A stretch of 64,000 nt of DNA, from NCBI GenBank assembly GCA_045615345.1, contig JAZLER010000036.1, positions 62,001 through 126,000 of the forward strand, given 5' to 3'. The notes beneath the pieces are model-generated. The model saw only the letters and a list, made by a program, of their open reading frames with translations, ran no database searches and was not told the DNA's origin. This DNA comes from Fumia sp045615345. GTDB lineage: Bacteria; Bacillota; Clostridia; Oscillospirales; Ruminococcaceae. Positions 35,982 through 43,624 of the stretch are shown here, piece after piece. Each line of letters opens with the position of its first letter. Position 1 is the first letter of the stretch. The position numbers and the translations under genes are program-made.

Positions 35982-36686
35982 ATGTCCCTTAACTTGCGAA
36001 AACAGCAGATTATTGATATACTTAACAAAAATCAAAGGGTTTCCGTAAAGGCACTTTCAAAAGAACTATATGTCTGTGAAATGACTATAAGGCGTGATTT
36101 AAAAGAGCTTGAAGGCTCAGGATTTCTTATCCGATATCACGGAGGCGCCGTATTACCCGAGTCCGAAACTGATATGCCAATTTCTATAAGACTGCATATA
36201 AACGAAAAAGAAAAAAAGAAAATTGCCAAAATAGCACAGAAACATTTAAAGGACAATCAGATTATCTTTCTTGAGGCATCATCCACCTGCGCATATCTTA
36301 TTCCTTATCTTAAGGGACACAAAAATATGACGGTTATCACAAACTGCGTTATGTTTTTACCGTTGCTCAATAAATATGGCGTTCGCTGCAAACTCACAGG
36401 AGGAGACTATATGCCGTCCGAAAATTGTCTTGCGGGAAGGGATGCTGAAAACTATCTAAGAGGAATAAATGTCGATATTGCTTTCATTTCATGCAATGGC
36501 TTAAGTTTTGACGGAACACTTACAGAGGATGTTCCCGAACTGGCGGAAATCGCAAAAATAATGAAGAAAAATTCCCGTCGTTGCATCGTGCTGATGGATA
36601 AAACCAAGGTGAATTATATCGGAAAATACAATCTTTTTCACAAAAATGAAGTAGACGAGTTGATAACCGTCATGGAGGAAATATGA
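35982..36686 (+). CDS. DeoR-family transcriptional repressor
   Basis: 234 residues from the ATG at 35982 (AAGGAG); the in-frame ATG at 35934 lies inside the operator region. The N-terminal HTH has the classic DeoR helix VSVKALSKELYVCEMTIRRDLKELE (residues about 18-43), followed by RYHGGAVLP. The C-terminal half is the DeoR sugar-phosphate sensor domain (FLEASSTCAYLIPYL, NCVMFL, LTGGDY, DIAFISCNG, LMDKTKV). It overlaps the PHP phosphatase gene by 4 bp. Members sense phosphorylated sugars; the alpha-galactosidase downstream suggests a galactose or tagatose route, but that is inference. Confidence 0.9.
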   Translation: MSLNLRKQQIIDILNKNQRVSVKALSKELYVCEMTIRRDLKELEGSGFLIRYHGGAVLPESETDMPISIRLHINEKEKKKIAKIAQKHLKDNQIIFLEASSTCAYLIPYLKGHKNMTVITNCVMFLPLLNKYGVRCKLTGGDYMPSENCLAGRDAENYLRGINVDIAFISCNGLSFDGTLTEDVPELAEIAKIMKKNSRRCIVLMDKTKVNYIGKYNLFHKNEVDELITVMEEI

Positions 36687-37477
36687 ACTACAATTACCAC
36701 ACTCACACATATTTATCACAGCACGCAAGCGGTACTCCTGAAGAATATGTGTTAAGATCAATTGAAAACGGGATAAAGTATATGGGATTTTCTGACCATA
36801 TTCCCTTTGCTTTCCCAGATGGGTTTGAGTCGGGGCACCGTGTACCAATGGCTCTGGCTGAAGAATATGTTAAGATGATTTCGGACCTTCGTGACAAATA
36901 CAAAGATAAAATCGAAATAAAAATCGGTTTTGAAATGGAATACTATCCTTTACATTTTGACAAAATGCTTGAAAATGCTATAAACTTGGGCGCAGAATAT
37001 CTTATTTTAGGTCAGCATTATTTGTATAATGAACAGCGCCCCAACCCAGTTTGTTCTATGGCGGTTATCGAGGATGAAAAGCATCTTTTTGAATATGTTC
37101 AGAATGTCCTTAACGCGATGAATACAGGCGTTTTAACATATGTTGCTCACCCTGATTGCCTTTATTTTACGGGGGATGAGAACCTGTACCGCGATGAAAT
37201 GAGAAAAATCTGTGTGGCTTCAAGAGAAAAGAATATCCCCCTTGAGATAAACTGCCTTGGTATCAGGGACAACCGCAAATATCCTAATATGATTTTCTGG
37301 GAAATGGCAGGGGAGGAGAGTTCCCCCGTGACTTTCGGGTTTGATGCTCACGATGTCCCGGCTTCATATGATGTCGCCTCGATACCCGTTGCAAAGGCAA
37401 TAGTGGAAAAATACAGCCTTAACTACATTGGAAAGCCTGAAATTGTAAATATACAACACAAAAACAAACTTATATAA
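36683..37477 (+). CDS. PHP-domain phosphatase, histidinol-phosphatase type
   Basis: 264 residues, start overlapping the DeoR stop (ATGA) with GGAGGAA upstream. PHP motifs are complete: HTHTYLSQHA at the N-terminus, GFSDHIPF, the metal-binding EMEYYP and GQHYL, AHPD near residue 155, and a closing FGFDAHD. Length and order match HisJ/HisK histidinol-phosphatase (histidinol phosphate to histidinol). No other his genes are nearby, and coupling to a DeoR regulator is unusual for histidine synthesis, so a sugar-phosphate phosphatase role is also possible. Confidence 0.8.
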   Translation: MNYNYHTHTYLSQHASGTPEEYVLRSIENGIKYMGFSDHIPFAFPDGFESGHRVPMALAEEYVKMISDLRDKYKDKIEIKIGFEMEYYPLHFDKMLENAINLGAEYLILGQHYLYNEQRPNPVCSMAVIEDEKHLFEYVQNVLNAMNTGVLTYVAHPDCLYFTGDENLYRDEMRKICVASREKNIPLEINCLGIRDNRKYPNMIFWEMAGEESSPVTFGFDAHDVPASYDVASIPVAKAIVEKYSLNYIGKPEIVNIQHKNKLI

Positions 37478-37550
37478 CATTTTGACATTTATTTTGATGT
37501 GCTTTTGTTGTAAAATAATTTTGTATTATTATTATTCTTAGGAGAACACT

Positions 37551-39650
37551 ATGGAAATCAAAAGCTACAAACTTGGAAAAACCATTGTAAAATATCTTAT
37601 AAACGATAATAAAAATGTTACAATGTTGCTCATTCCTGCGGAGATGGAGGGAAGCATTGCAAATCCCTGGGATATCCCGAATGACCCTTATGACCCCAGG
37701 GCAAGATATATGCATCAGTGGAACATCGGAAGCCTTGCATATTTTTATACTGATGATCTTAATATGCAACATCCCGGATTTACAATGAAAACTCCCGACC
37801 TCACCGACAAAACTTTCTTTAAATCCCAGAAATCCATCCAAAGAAATGACAAGACAGAGATTATAACAGAGCTTACCTGTGAGGGCTATACCCTTATCCA
37901 CACACTTGCTCACATCGAGGGTCTGCGCGGTTTTGAAGTTAAAACTACTTTTGTAAATACAAAGAAAAAGTCCACAAAACTTAGGATGCTTTCAAGTTTT
38001 GCGCTTGATAATATCAGTCCTTTCCAGACTACAGATGCGCCCGACACCTACAAGTTCCATCGTTTTTACGGTGGCTGGAGTAAAGAGGGCAAGCATACAG
38101 TTCAGACAATTGAAGAATTAAACCTCGAAAAAACCTGGAGCGGTTGGACCTGTGGCAGTGAGCGTTTCGGAAGCCACGGCTCATACCCCGTACAGCGTTA
38201 CTTCGGTACTTCTGCCGTTGAAGACAGCAAAATGGGCGTTTTGTGGGGCGCAAGGCTTAAACTCAACTCCACATGGCAGATGGAACTTTCAAGATTTCAG
38301 GATACCCTTTCCCTTACAGGCGGTATCGGTGACTATACATATTCAGGCTGGGAAAAGGTTATCAAAAAAGGCGAAAGCTTTACCTCGCCCACAGCGTATA
38401 TTGCCACTGTAAAAGGCGATATTTATGACCTTTGTACAGCACTTAACGATATGCACAAACCTGCTTACTTAAAGTACGGCGAGGAAGGTATCCCCGTAAC
38501 ATTCAACGAGTACTGCACCACCTGGGGCAAGCCTACTCAGGAAAAAATGTTAAGCTATGCAAAGGCGTTAAAGAGCTTTGATGTAAAATATCTTGTAATC
38601 GATGCCGGCTGGTGCAAGGAAGGTTTTGAGCAGGACTCAAACGGCGAATGGATTCCCGATAAAAACATCTTCCATGATATGAGAAAGATGAACAGCGAAA
38701 TCCGTGAAATGGGAATGGTGCCCGGTATCTGGTTTGAGTTTGAAGTTACAACCATCGGTTCCGATTACTTCACCAAAAAATACGACAATATGCATTTAAA
38801 ACGCGATGGACGCGTTATCAATACAAGCGGTATCAGGACTTATCTTGATTTCAGACAGGAAAAAGTACACAAACACCTTAAGAAAAAGGTTATCGATTTG
38901 CTTGCTGATAATGGCTTTGGCTACATCAAGGTTGACTATAACAGAAACTTGGGCGTTACTGTTGACGGTAAGGAATCAGGTCCCGAGGAACTTAGAAAAC
39001 ATCTTGAGGGTGTCCGCGATTTCTTTAAGGAAATGAAAAAAGAAATCCCCGACCTTGTTATCGAAAACTGTTCATCGGGTGGCCATCGCCTTGAGCCTTC
39101 GATGTTTGAAGTGAGTGCGGTTTCAAGTTTCTCCGATGCCCATGAGGCAATCGAAGTTCCGTATATCGCCGCAAGCTTACATAATCTTATGCTCCCCGTT
39201 CATTCTTCTATTTGGGCAGTTTTAAGAACTGACGATACACCGAAACGCCTTTACTACTCCCTTGCCGCTTCGTTCCTTGGAAGAATTTGTCTGTCGGGTG
39301 AAATCGACAAAATTTCCGATGAGCAGAAGGCGATTTTAAAGGAAGCGCTCAACTTCTACAAACAGCTTGAGAATGTAATTATCAACGGCGACACCAGAAT
39401 TTACGGCAACCGCAGTAACAATATCCGTTATCCCAAAGGCACTCAGGCGGTGGTGAGAAAAACCGATACCGATGCGGTGATTATCTGCCACTCGTTTGAG
39501 GAAACAGCCGATACATTCAGCTTTGAAATCCCCGAGGGCTACAATGTAGTTTCAAAATTCGGTGAAGATTATATCGAAGTATCGGGCAATGTGGTTACAG
39601 TAAACAAAATGCCCGACCTTTCAGCATCAGTTGTTTATCTTAAGAAATAA
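37551..39650 (+). CDS. Alpha-galactosidase, GH36
   Basis: 699 residues, RBS TAGGAGA, no signal peptide, so cytoplasmic. Hydrolyses terminal alpha-1,6-galactose from raffinose-family sugars or galactomannan fragments. Seen: an N-terminal beta-sandwich (1-290), then the TIM barrel with FNEYCTTWGKPTQ, VIDAGWCKEG, the nucleophile strand YIKVDYNRNLG and CSSGGHRLEPSM, with a likely acid/base Asp in SSFSDAHEA. Length is normal for GH36. It stands alone between a 73-bp gap and a terminator; an imported raffinose-type sugar would need a transporter encoded elsewhere. Confidence 0.92.
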   Translation: MEIKSYKLGKTIVKYLINDNKNVTMLLIPAEMEGSIANPWDIPNDPYDPRARYMHQWNIGSLAYFYTDDLNMQHPGFTMKTPDLTDKTFFKSQKSIQRNDKTEIITELTCEGYTLIHTLAHIEGLRGFEVKTTFVNTKKKSTKLRMLSSFALDNISPFQTTDAPDTYKFHRFYGGWSKEGKHTVQTIEELNLEKTWSGWTCGSERFGSHGSYPVQRYFGTSAVEDSKMGVLWGARLKLNSTWQMELSRFQDTLSLTGGIGDYTYSGWEKVIKKGESFTSPTAYIATVKGDIYDLCTALNDMHKPAYLKYGEEGIPVTFNEYCTTWGKPTQEKMLSYAKALKSFDVKYLVIDAGWCKEGFEQDSNGEWIPDKNIFHDMRKMNSEIREMGMVPGIWFEFEVTTIGSDYFTKKYDNMHLKRDGRVINTSGIRTYLDFRQEKVHKHLKKKVIDLLADNGFGYIKVDYNRNLGVTVDGKESGPEELRKHLEGVRDFFKEMKKEIPDLVIENCSSGGHRLEPSMFEVSAVSSFSDAHEAIEVPYIAASLHNLMLPVHSSIWAVLRTDDTPKRLYYSLAASFLGRICLSGEIDKISDEQKAILKEALNFYKQLENVIINGDTRIYGNRSNNIRYPKGTQAVVRKTDTDAVIICHSFEETADTFSFEIPEGYNVVSKFGEDYIEVSGNVVTVNKMPDLSASVVYLKK

Positions 39651-39654
39651 ACCA

Positions 39655-39688
39655 AAATCCCTCTCCGTACAGAGAGGGATTTTTTTAC
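39655..39688. terminator. Terminator between GH36 and HAD genes
   Basis: AAAATCCCTCTC with loop CGTACA and its complement, then seven T; usable by both convergent genes. Confidence 0.88.
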
Positions 39689-39689
39689 A

Positions 39690-40481
39690 CTAATTTTTAA
39701 GGTCGTTTAAGATTTCGCGGATATTTTTGTAGACAAATTCGGGTTTTACCTCGCTTTTTTCGAGGTCGTCAAGCGTACCCTCGCCCGAAAGGACGAAAAT
39801 ACTGCTGATTTTTGCATTAACACCGCTTGCAATGTCGGTATAGAGTCTGTCGCCGATTACAACGGCTTGCGCTTTTGAAAAACCTGATTTTTCCACAGCC
39901 AAGTCTATCATAGCGGGCTGGGGCTTGCCGATAAAGAGGGGGAGTCTTCCCGTTGCATTTTTGAGCATAGCGCTTACAGAACCGCAGTCGGGCACCGAGC
40001 CGTACCATGTGGGGCAGACCCAGTCGGGGTTTGTTGCGATATAGTCAACACCGCGGTTTAAAAGGATACAGGCATCTTCAAGCTTTTGAAAGGTAAGCTC
40101 GGTATCAAATCCCATACAGAGGCAGTCGATGTCGTCTTCGAGCTTGTCGGTAATGGGGAGATTTGCTTCCTTTAACTGCTCTTTGAAAGAGGTTGTGCCG
40201 AAAGCGTAGATTTTTTTGTGGTTTAATTTTTTGAGGTGGACGATGGTTGCATTTGTTGATGTGAGAAAATCGTCTTTTGTGGCAGAAATTCCAAGAGATG
40301 CGAGTTTTTCTATGTATTTGTCAACGCTTTTGGAAGAATTATTGGTTAAAAACATATATCTTCCGCCGATTTTTTTGACATACTCAAGGAAGTCGATTGT
40401 GCCGTCAAATAAATCATTGTCCAGATATATGGTGCCGTCCATATCAAGCAAAAAGAGTTTTTTGTCCTTTAAATTACTCAT
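39690..40481 (-). CDS. HAD-superfamily IIA phosphatase (NagD-like)
   Basis: 263 residues. HAD motif I is LLDMDGTIYLDN at residues 11-22, motif II is FLTNNSSKS, the cap region carries the NPDW strand, and motifs III/IV are IGKPQP and VVIGDRLYTDIA. NagD-type enzymes dephosphorylate small phosphometabolites such as UMP, GMP or glycerol-phosphates. It is the last gene of a four-gene minus-strand operon, overlapping the nitroreductase by 8 bp, with a weak ribosome site (GGTGGGCG). The substrate cannot be told. Confidence 0.85.
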   Translation of the reverse strand: MSNLKDKKLFLLDMDGTIYLDNDLFDGTIDFLEYVKKIGGRYMFLTNNSSKSVDKYIEKLASLGISATKDDFLTSTNATIVHLKKLNHKKIYAFGTTSFKEQLKEANLPITDKLEDDIDCLCMGFDTELTFQKLEDACILLNRGVDYIATNPDWVCPTWYGSVPDCGSVSAMLKNATGRLPLFIGKPQPAMIDLAVEKSGFSKAQAVVIGDRLYTDIASGVNAKISSIFVLSGEGTLDDLEKSEVKPEFVYKNIREILNDLKN

Positions 40482-41040
40482 AGTATTCGCCCACCAGAAC
40501 TTCGTTTAAAGAGCGTTTGGGAACGCAGATTGCATTATCTTCAAGGTAGTATTTTATATCGCCTTTAAATTCTACTTCGCGGTTTTCTTCCTTGGGGTAG
40601 CCGAGTGCCACAACCAGGGAAATCGGAAGGTTTTCGGGCAAATTTAAAACTTTTGCGATTTCTTCGCGGTCGATAGCCAACATAAGGCAAGCGCCAACGC
40701 CATCGGACAACGCCGACAAAACGATATGCTCAGCGGCAATTCCGACATCGATGTCGTTTCCTGATTTGCGGATATCGGTATCGGCACAGATTACAATATA
40801 AGCTGAGGGCTGTTCATCAAAGTCAGGGTTATAGTCGGGGAGGTAGCCTGCAAATTTTACAAGGGGGAAGATTTTTTCACACATCTCTTTACTTCCCACT
40901 GCCACATATTTAAGCGCCTGCATATTGGCGGCAGAGGGGGCAACACGCGCCGACTCAACATACGAAAGAAGCTGTTCTTTTGTGAGAGGGGTTCTTTCGA
41001 ATTTTCTTATGGTTCTTCTTTTGTTAATAAGATTTTTCAT
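40474..41040 (-). CDS. Nitroreductase-family FMN oxidoreductase
   Basis: 188 residues from the ATG at 41040 (AGGTG six bases upstream); a GTG at 41049 lies inside the upstream gene. Starts with the family pattern NLINKRRTIRKFERTPL, then ARVAPSAANMQALKYVAV (FMN phosphate contacts), a DVGIAAEHIVLSALSDGVGACL dimer helix and LVVALGYPKEE. Uses FMN and NAD(P)H to reduce an unknown substrate. It starts one base after rsmI ends, so it is co-translated in the tRNA/rRNA modification operon; co-location is probably transcriptional convenience. Confidence 0.85.
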   Translation of the reverse strand: MKNLINKRRTIRKFERTPLTKEQLLSYVESARVAPSAANMQALKYVAVGSKEMCEKIFPLVKFAGYLPDYNPDFDEQPSAYIVICADTDIRKSGNDIDVGIAAEHIVLSALSDGVGACLMLAIDREEIAKVLNLPENLPISLVVALGYPKEENREVEFKGDIKYYLEDNAICVPKRSLNEVLVGEYYE

Positions 41041-41041
41041 A

Positions 41042-41869
41042 TCAGTCACCTAACAATCCTGAATATATTTCGCTTTTTTTGAAGTTATATTTTGCGGCAA
41101 TTTTCTTTGCGGCATCGGTGGGGCGTTCACCATTTTCAGTGAGGTATTTTGCCTCTTTTATGGCATCTTCCAGAGAAACCTCAGCCTGTTTCGGGGCTTC
41201 GGCACCCTCGATAATCAGCACAAACTCGCCTTTGGGAGTTTTCTCTTCGTAAAAGGCTATCGCATCTGTGAGAGTAGTGCGGATAACCTCTTCGTGGATT
41301 TTTGTAAGCTCGCGCGCAATCGCTATATTGCGGTTACCGAAAGTTTTTTCCATATCTTTCAAGGTGTTTAAAAGCTTATGGGGGGCTTCGTAAAAAATCA
41401 GGGTATGAGGGTCGTCCTTTATACTCTCAAGATGGGTTTTGCGGTTTTGCTTACTTGTTGAGAGAAAGCCCTCAAAAGCAAAACGCGAGGTCTTAAGCCC
41501 ACTGATGCAAAGTGCCGAGATTACTGCACTGGGCCCGGGGATTACAACTGTGGGCACACCTTTTTCGGCGGCAAGACGGACTAAATCCTCGCCCGGGTCG
41601 GAAACGCACGGCATACCTGCATCCGAAACTATAGCACAGTTTTCTCCGTTTAGTATGCGCCCTATTATCACTTCTCCGCGCTCGCGAAGATTGTGCTCAT
41701 GGTAGCTTACCATCGGCTTTTTAATGTCAAAATGATTTAAAAGTTTTAAGGTAACACGGGTGTCCTCGGCGGCGATAAAATCAACGGATTTCAAGGTTTC
41801 AACCGCTCTCGGGGAAAAGTCGCTTAAATTTCCAATGGGTGTTCCCGTTACATAAAGTTTTCCTGTCAT
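41042..41869 (-). CDS. rsmI: 16S rRNA (cytidine1402-2'-O)-methyltransferase
   Basis: 275 residues. I choose the ATG at 41869, eight bases after AAAGG, over a GTG at 41878. Uses SAM to methylate the ribose of C1402 in the ribosomal decoding centre. Seen: KLYVTGTPIGNLSDFSPRA, AAEDTRVTLKLLNHF, ISYHEHN-like VSYHEHN, VSDAGMPCVSDPGE, VIPGPSAVISAL and FEGFLSTSKQNR, all diagnostic for RsmI. Adjacency to a trmN6-like gene matches the arrangement common in Firmicutes. Confidence 0.95.
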   Translation of the reverse strand: MTGKLYVTGTPIGNLSDFSPRAVETLKSVDFIAAEDTRVTLKLLNHFDIKKPMVSYHEHNLRERGEVIIGRILNGENCAIVSDAGMPCVSDPGEDLVRLAAEKGVPTVVIPGPSAVISALCISGLKTSRFAFEGFLSTSKQNRKTHLESIKDDPHTLIFYEAPHKLLNTLKDMEKTFGNRNIAIARELTKIHEEVIRTTLTDAIAFYEEKTPKGEFVLIIEGAEAPKQAEVSLEDAIKEAKYLTENGERPTDAAKKIAAKYNFKKSEIYSGLLGD

Positions 41870-41880
41870 ATTTTTCACCT

Positions 41881-42594
41881 TTATCTGTATATATCAAGCA
41901 TTTCTTCGGTGAAGTTTTCACCGTCTAAAACTTGTAGGGTGGGTTCAATATCCATATACGGTGCACTGCCTTTTTTACCCTCAATAAGGAAAAGCCACGG
42001 GGGAGTGTCGGCGTTTTTTGCAACCATTCTGAGCCTTTTGGGTTCGATGTTGTTCTGTCGCATTGCGGTTATCACATCGGCAGGGCGTTCGGGGCGCTGA
42101 CAGATACAAAGCTTTCCGCCTGTTTTTAAAAGCTGTGAAGCTGTTTTGCAGACATCAAAAATGTTGCAGAGAATTTCGTGGCGTGCAATTTGATGCGAAA
42201 GCTTTTCGCTTAAAATCCCTGTGTTTGCCGTCTTGTAAGGCGGATTACAGGTCACAATGTCAAATGTGTCAAAGGGTAAAACGCCTTTTAAATCCTTCAA
42301 ATCCCTTTCAATCGGGAAAATTTTTTCTTCAAGGTGGCAGTAAGAAACGGTGTGGTTAAACTGCTCAATTGCCTTTTTCTGAATGTCAATGCCGTAGATA
42401 ACAGCAGGGTCAAACTTTTTGTAAAGTACTATCGGGATAATTCCGCACCCTGTACCAAGGTCAACGATTTTGTCGCGGTGGCGGGCGTTTGTGAAGTTTG
42501 CAAGCAAAAAAGCATCGGTGCCGAATTTGTGGTCAGGAGTGACACAAATCGCGAGATTTTCACCAAAGCTTTCCATAGAAAATTCAAAATCCAT
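41881..42594 (-). CDS. tRNA1(Val) (adenine37-N6)-methyltransferase-like protein
   Basis: 237 residues, RBS GGCGGTGG. SAM-dependent fold with TDAFLLANF, the glycine-rich VDLGTGCGIIPIVL loop, YGIDIQKKAI and the catalytic NPPYKT motif of amino-group N6-adenine methylases. The TrmN6/YfiC family modifies A37 in tRNA-Val; exact tRNA target here is inferred. First gene of the operon with rsmI, nitroreductase and HAD phosphatase; its promoter is just upstream. Confidence 0.88.
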   Translation of the reverse strand: MDFEFSMESFGENLAICVTPDHKFGTDAFLLANFTNARHRDKIVDLGTGCGIIPIVLYKKFDPAVIYGIDIQKKAIEQFNHTVSYCHLEEKIFPIERDLKDLKGVLPFDTFDIVTCNPPYKTANTGILSEKLSHQIARHEILCNIFDVCKTASQLLKTGGKLCICQRPERPADVITAMRQNNIEPKRLRMVAKNADTPPWLFLIEGKKGSAPYMDIEPTLQVLDGENFTEEMLDIYR

Positions 42595-42628
42595 TTTTCC
42601 ACCGCCTTTTTAAAAGATTAACTAATAT

Positions 42629-42657
42629 ATTTTATCATAAATTCAAAATAATGGCAA
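42629..42657 (-). promoter_or_regulatory. Promoter of the trmN6-rsmI operon
   Basis: On the minus strand TTGCCA, 17 bp, TAAAAT, about 35 bases before the ATG at 42594. Confidence 0.65.
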
Positions 42658-42663
42658 TACAAA

Positions 42664-42693
42664 ACAAAAAAATCCCATCTTTCGATGGGATTT
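42664..42693 (-). terminator. Terminator next to tRNA-Leu 3' end duplicate
   Basis: AATCCCATC, loop of 4, GATGGGATT, followed on the minus strand by a T run. It is placed after the truncated tRNA copy just as the real terminator follows the real tRNA. Confidence 0.7.
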
Positions 42694-42698
42694 CCTTC

Positions 42699-42721
42699 TT
42701 TTGGTGCCGGTGGTGGGACTT
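42699..42721 (-). repeat. 23-bp duplicate of the tRNA-Leu 3' end
   Basis: TGGTGCCGGTGGTGGGACTT is identical to the CCA end, acceptor 3' strand and part of the T arm of the tRNA at 42849. The rest of the tRNA is missing; the following 90 bp hold a GACAGTCCACCGGACTGTC palindrome. Looks like the stump of a second tRNA-Leu copy. Confidence 0.8.
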
Positions 42722-42811
42722 CTTTTCTGCGGAAAAGCCGGCTCGTGGCTCTGACAGTCCACCGGACTGTCATTCACTCCCACTCGCTTCAAGGCCCACT
42801 CCTGTCGTAAT

Positions 42812-42849
42812 AAAAAAACACAGACCACTAAAGGTGGTCTGTGCTTTTT
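42812..42849 (-). terminator. Terminator of tRNA-Leu
   Basis: CACAGACCAC and GTGGTCTGTG around a 5-nt loop, with A/T runs on both sides so it can work on either strand. Confidence 0.85.
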
Positions 42850-42935
42850 GGTGCCGGTGGTGGGACTTGAACCCACACGCCATTGCTAGCAACGGATTTT
42901 GAGTCCGTCTCGTCTGCCAGTTCCAACACACCGGC
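42849..42935 (-). tRNA. tRNA-Leu (anticodon CAA)
   Basis: 87 nt including encoded CCA. Read on the minus strand: acceptor GCCGGTG pairs with CACCGGC; D arm TTGGAACTGGCAGAC; anticodon stem ACGGA/TCCGT with loop CTCAAAA, giving anticodon CAA for UUG codons; a long variable arm (TGCTAGCAATGGC), as expected for class II leucine tRNA; T arm GTGGGTTCAAGTCCCAC; discriminator A. Confidence 0.93.
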
Positions 42936-42960
42936 GTGTATGTCTTAATGCGACTTTGTT

Positions 42961-42989
42961 ATTATACAACATACTTTTAAAAAAATCAA
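42961..42989 (-). promoter_or_regulatory. Promoter of tRNA-Leu
   Basis: On the minus strand TTGATT, 17 bp, TATAAT, 25 bases ahead of the tRNA 5' end. Confidence 0.75.
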
Positions 42990-43095
42990 GTCTTTTTTCA
43001 AAAAAAATTATAAGTTTTATAAAATAGCATAATGATCGGTATTTTATGATGCTATCGGTGGCAATATAATATTAAAAAATGAAAGGGTTTTTGAT

Positions 43096-43530
43096 ATGAT
43101 TGAAAAGGATACCATAAAACTGTTAAGGGAATGTGATGCGGGGGTCAAGATGGGGATTTCCTCCATTGACGATGTGCTGGATTATGTAAGCCACGATGAT
43201 TTAAAGGGGAAACTTTTGAGGTGTAAAGAAGAACACAATAAGCTTGACAACGAAATTCAGACACTTCTTGACAAATACCACGATGACGGTAAAAAGCCAG
43301 ATCCTTTGGCAAAGGGAATGTCCTGGATTAAGACAAATGTAAAGCTCGCATTAAATGAGTCGGACAAGACGATTGCCGACCTTATGACCGATGGATGCAA
43401 TATGGGGGTGAAGTCGCTTCATATGTATCTTAATCAATACAAGGCGGCAGACGAAACTTCAAAGGACATCACAAAACGCCTCGCCACCTCAGAAGAAAGG
43501 CTCGCAGTTGATATAAGAGAATATCTGTAA
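43096..43530 (+). CDS. Small all-helical protein, DUF2383/four-helix-bundle-like
   Basis: 144 residues, RBS GAAAGGG. Almost entirely amphipathic helix: DTIKLLRECDAGVKMGISSIDDVL, a KGKLLRCKEEHNKLDNEIQTLL helix, DPLAKGMSWIKTNVKLAL and MGVKSLHMYLNQYKAADETSK. The layout resembles ferritin-like DUF2383/DUF892 stress proteins, but I see no convincing metal ligands. It has a TATAAT box 26 bases upstream and its own terminator. Function unknown. Confidence 0.75.
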   Translation: MIEKDTIKLLRECDAGVKMGISSIDDVLDYVSHDDLKGKLLRCKEEHNKLDNEIQTLLDKYHDDGKKPDPLAKGMSWIKTNVKLALNESDKTIADLMTDGCNMGVKSLHMYLNQYKAADETSKDITKRLATSEERLAVDIREYL

Positions 43531-43556
43531 AGAGGGGGAAATCCCCTCTTTTTTCT
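43531..43556 (+). terminator. Terminator of helical protein gene
   Basis: AGAGGGG, loop GAAAT, CCCCTCT, then TTTTT. Confidence 0.85.
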
Positions 43557-43583
43557 TGACTTTATTTTTCTTTATGCTACAAT
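43556..43583 (+). promoter_or_regulatory. Promoter of ceramidase-like gene
   Basis: TTGACT, 16 bp, TACAAT, immediately after the preceding terminator and about 40 bases before the ATG at 43625. Confidence 0.7.
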
Positions 43584-43624
43584 GGTGGTAAGTGGGCTAT
43601 GCCCAAGAAAAGGAGAGGATTTTT

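Noticed and set aside
42643..42902. Short open frames around tRNA-Leu on both strands
   Set aside because: They read through the tRNA, its terminators and a palindromic repeat and are a common annotation artefact.
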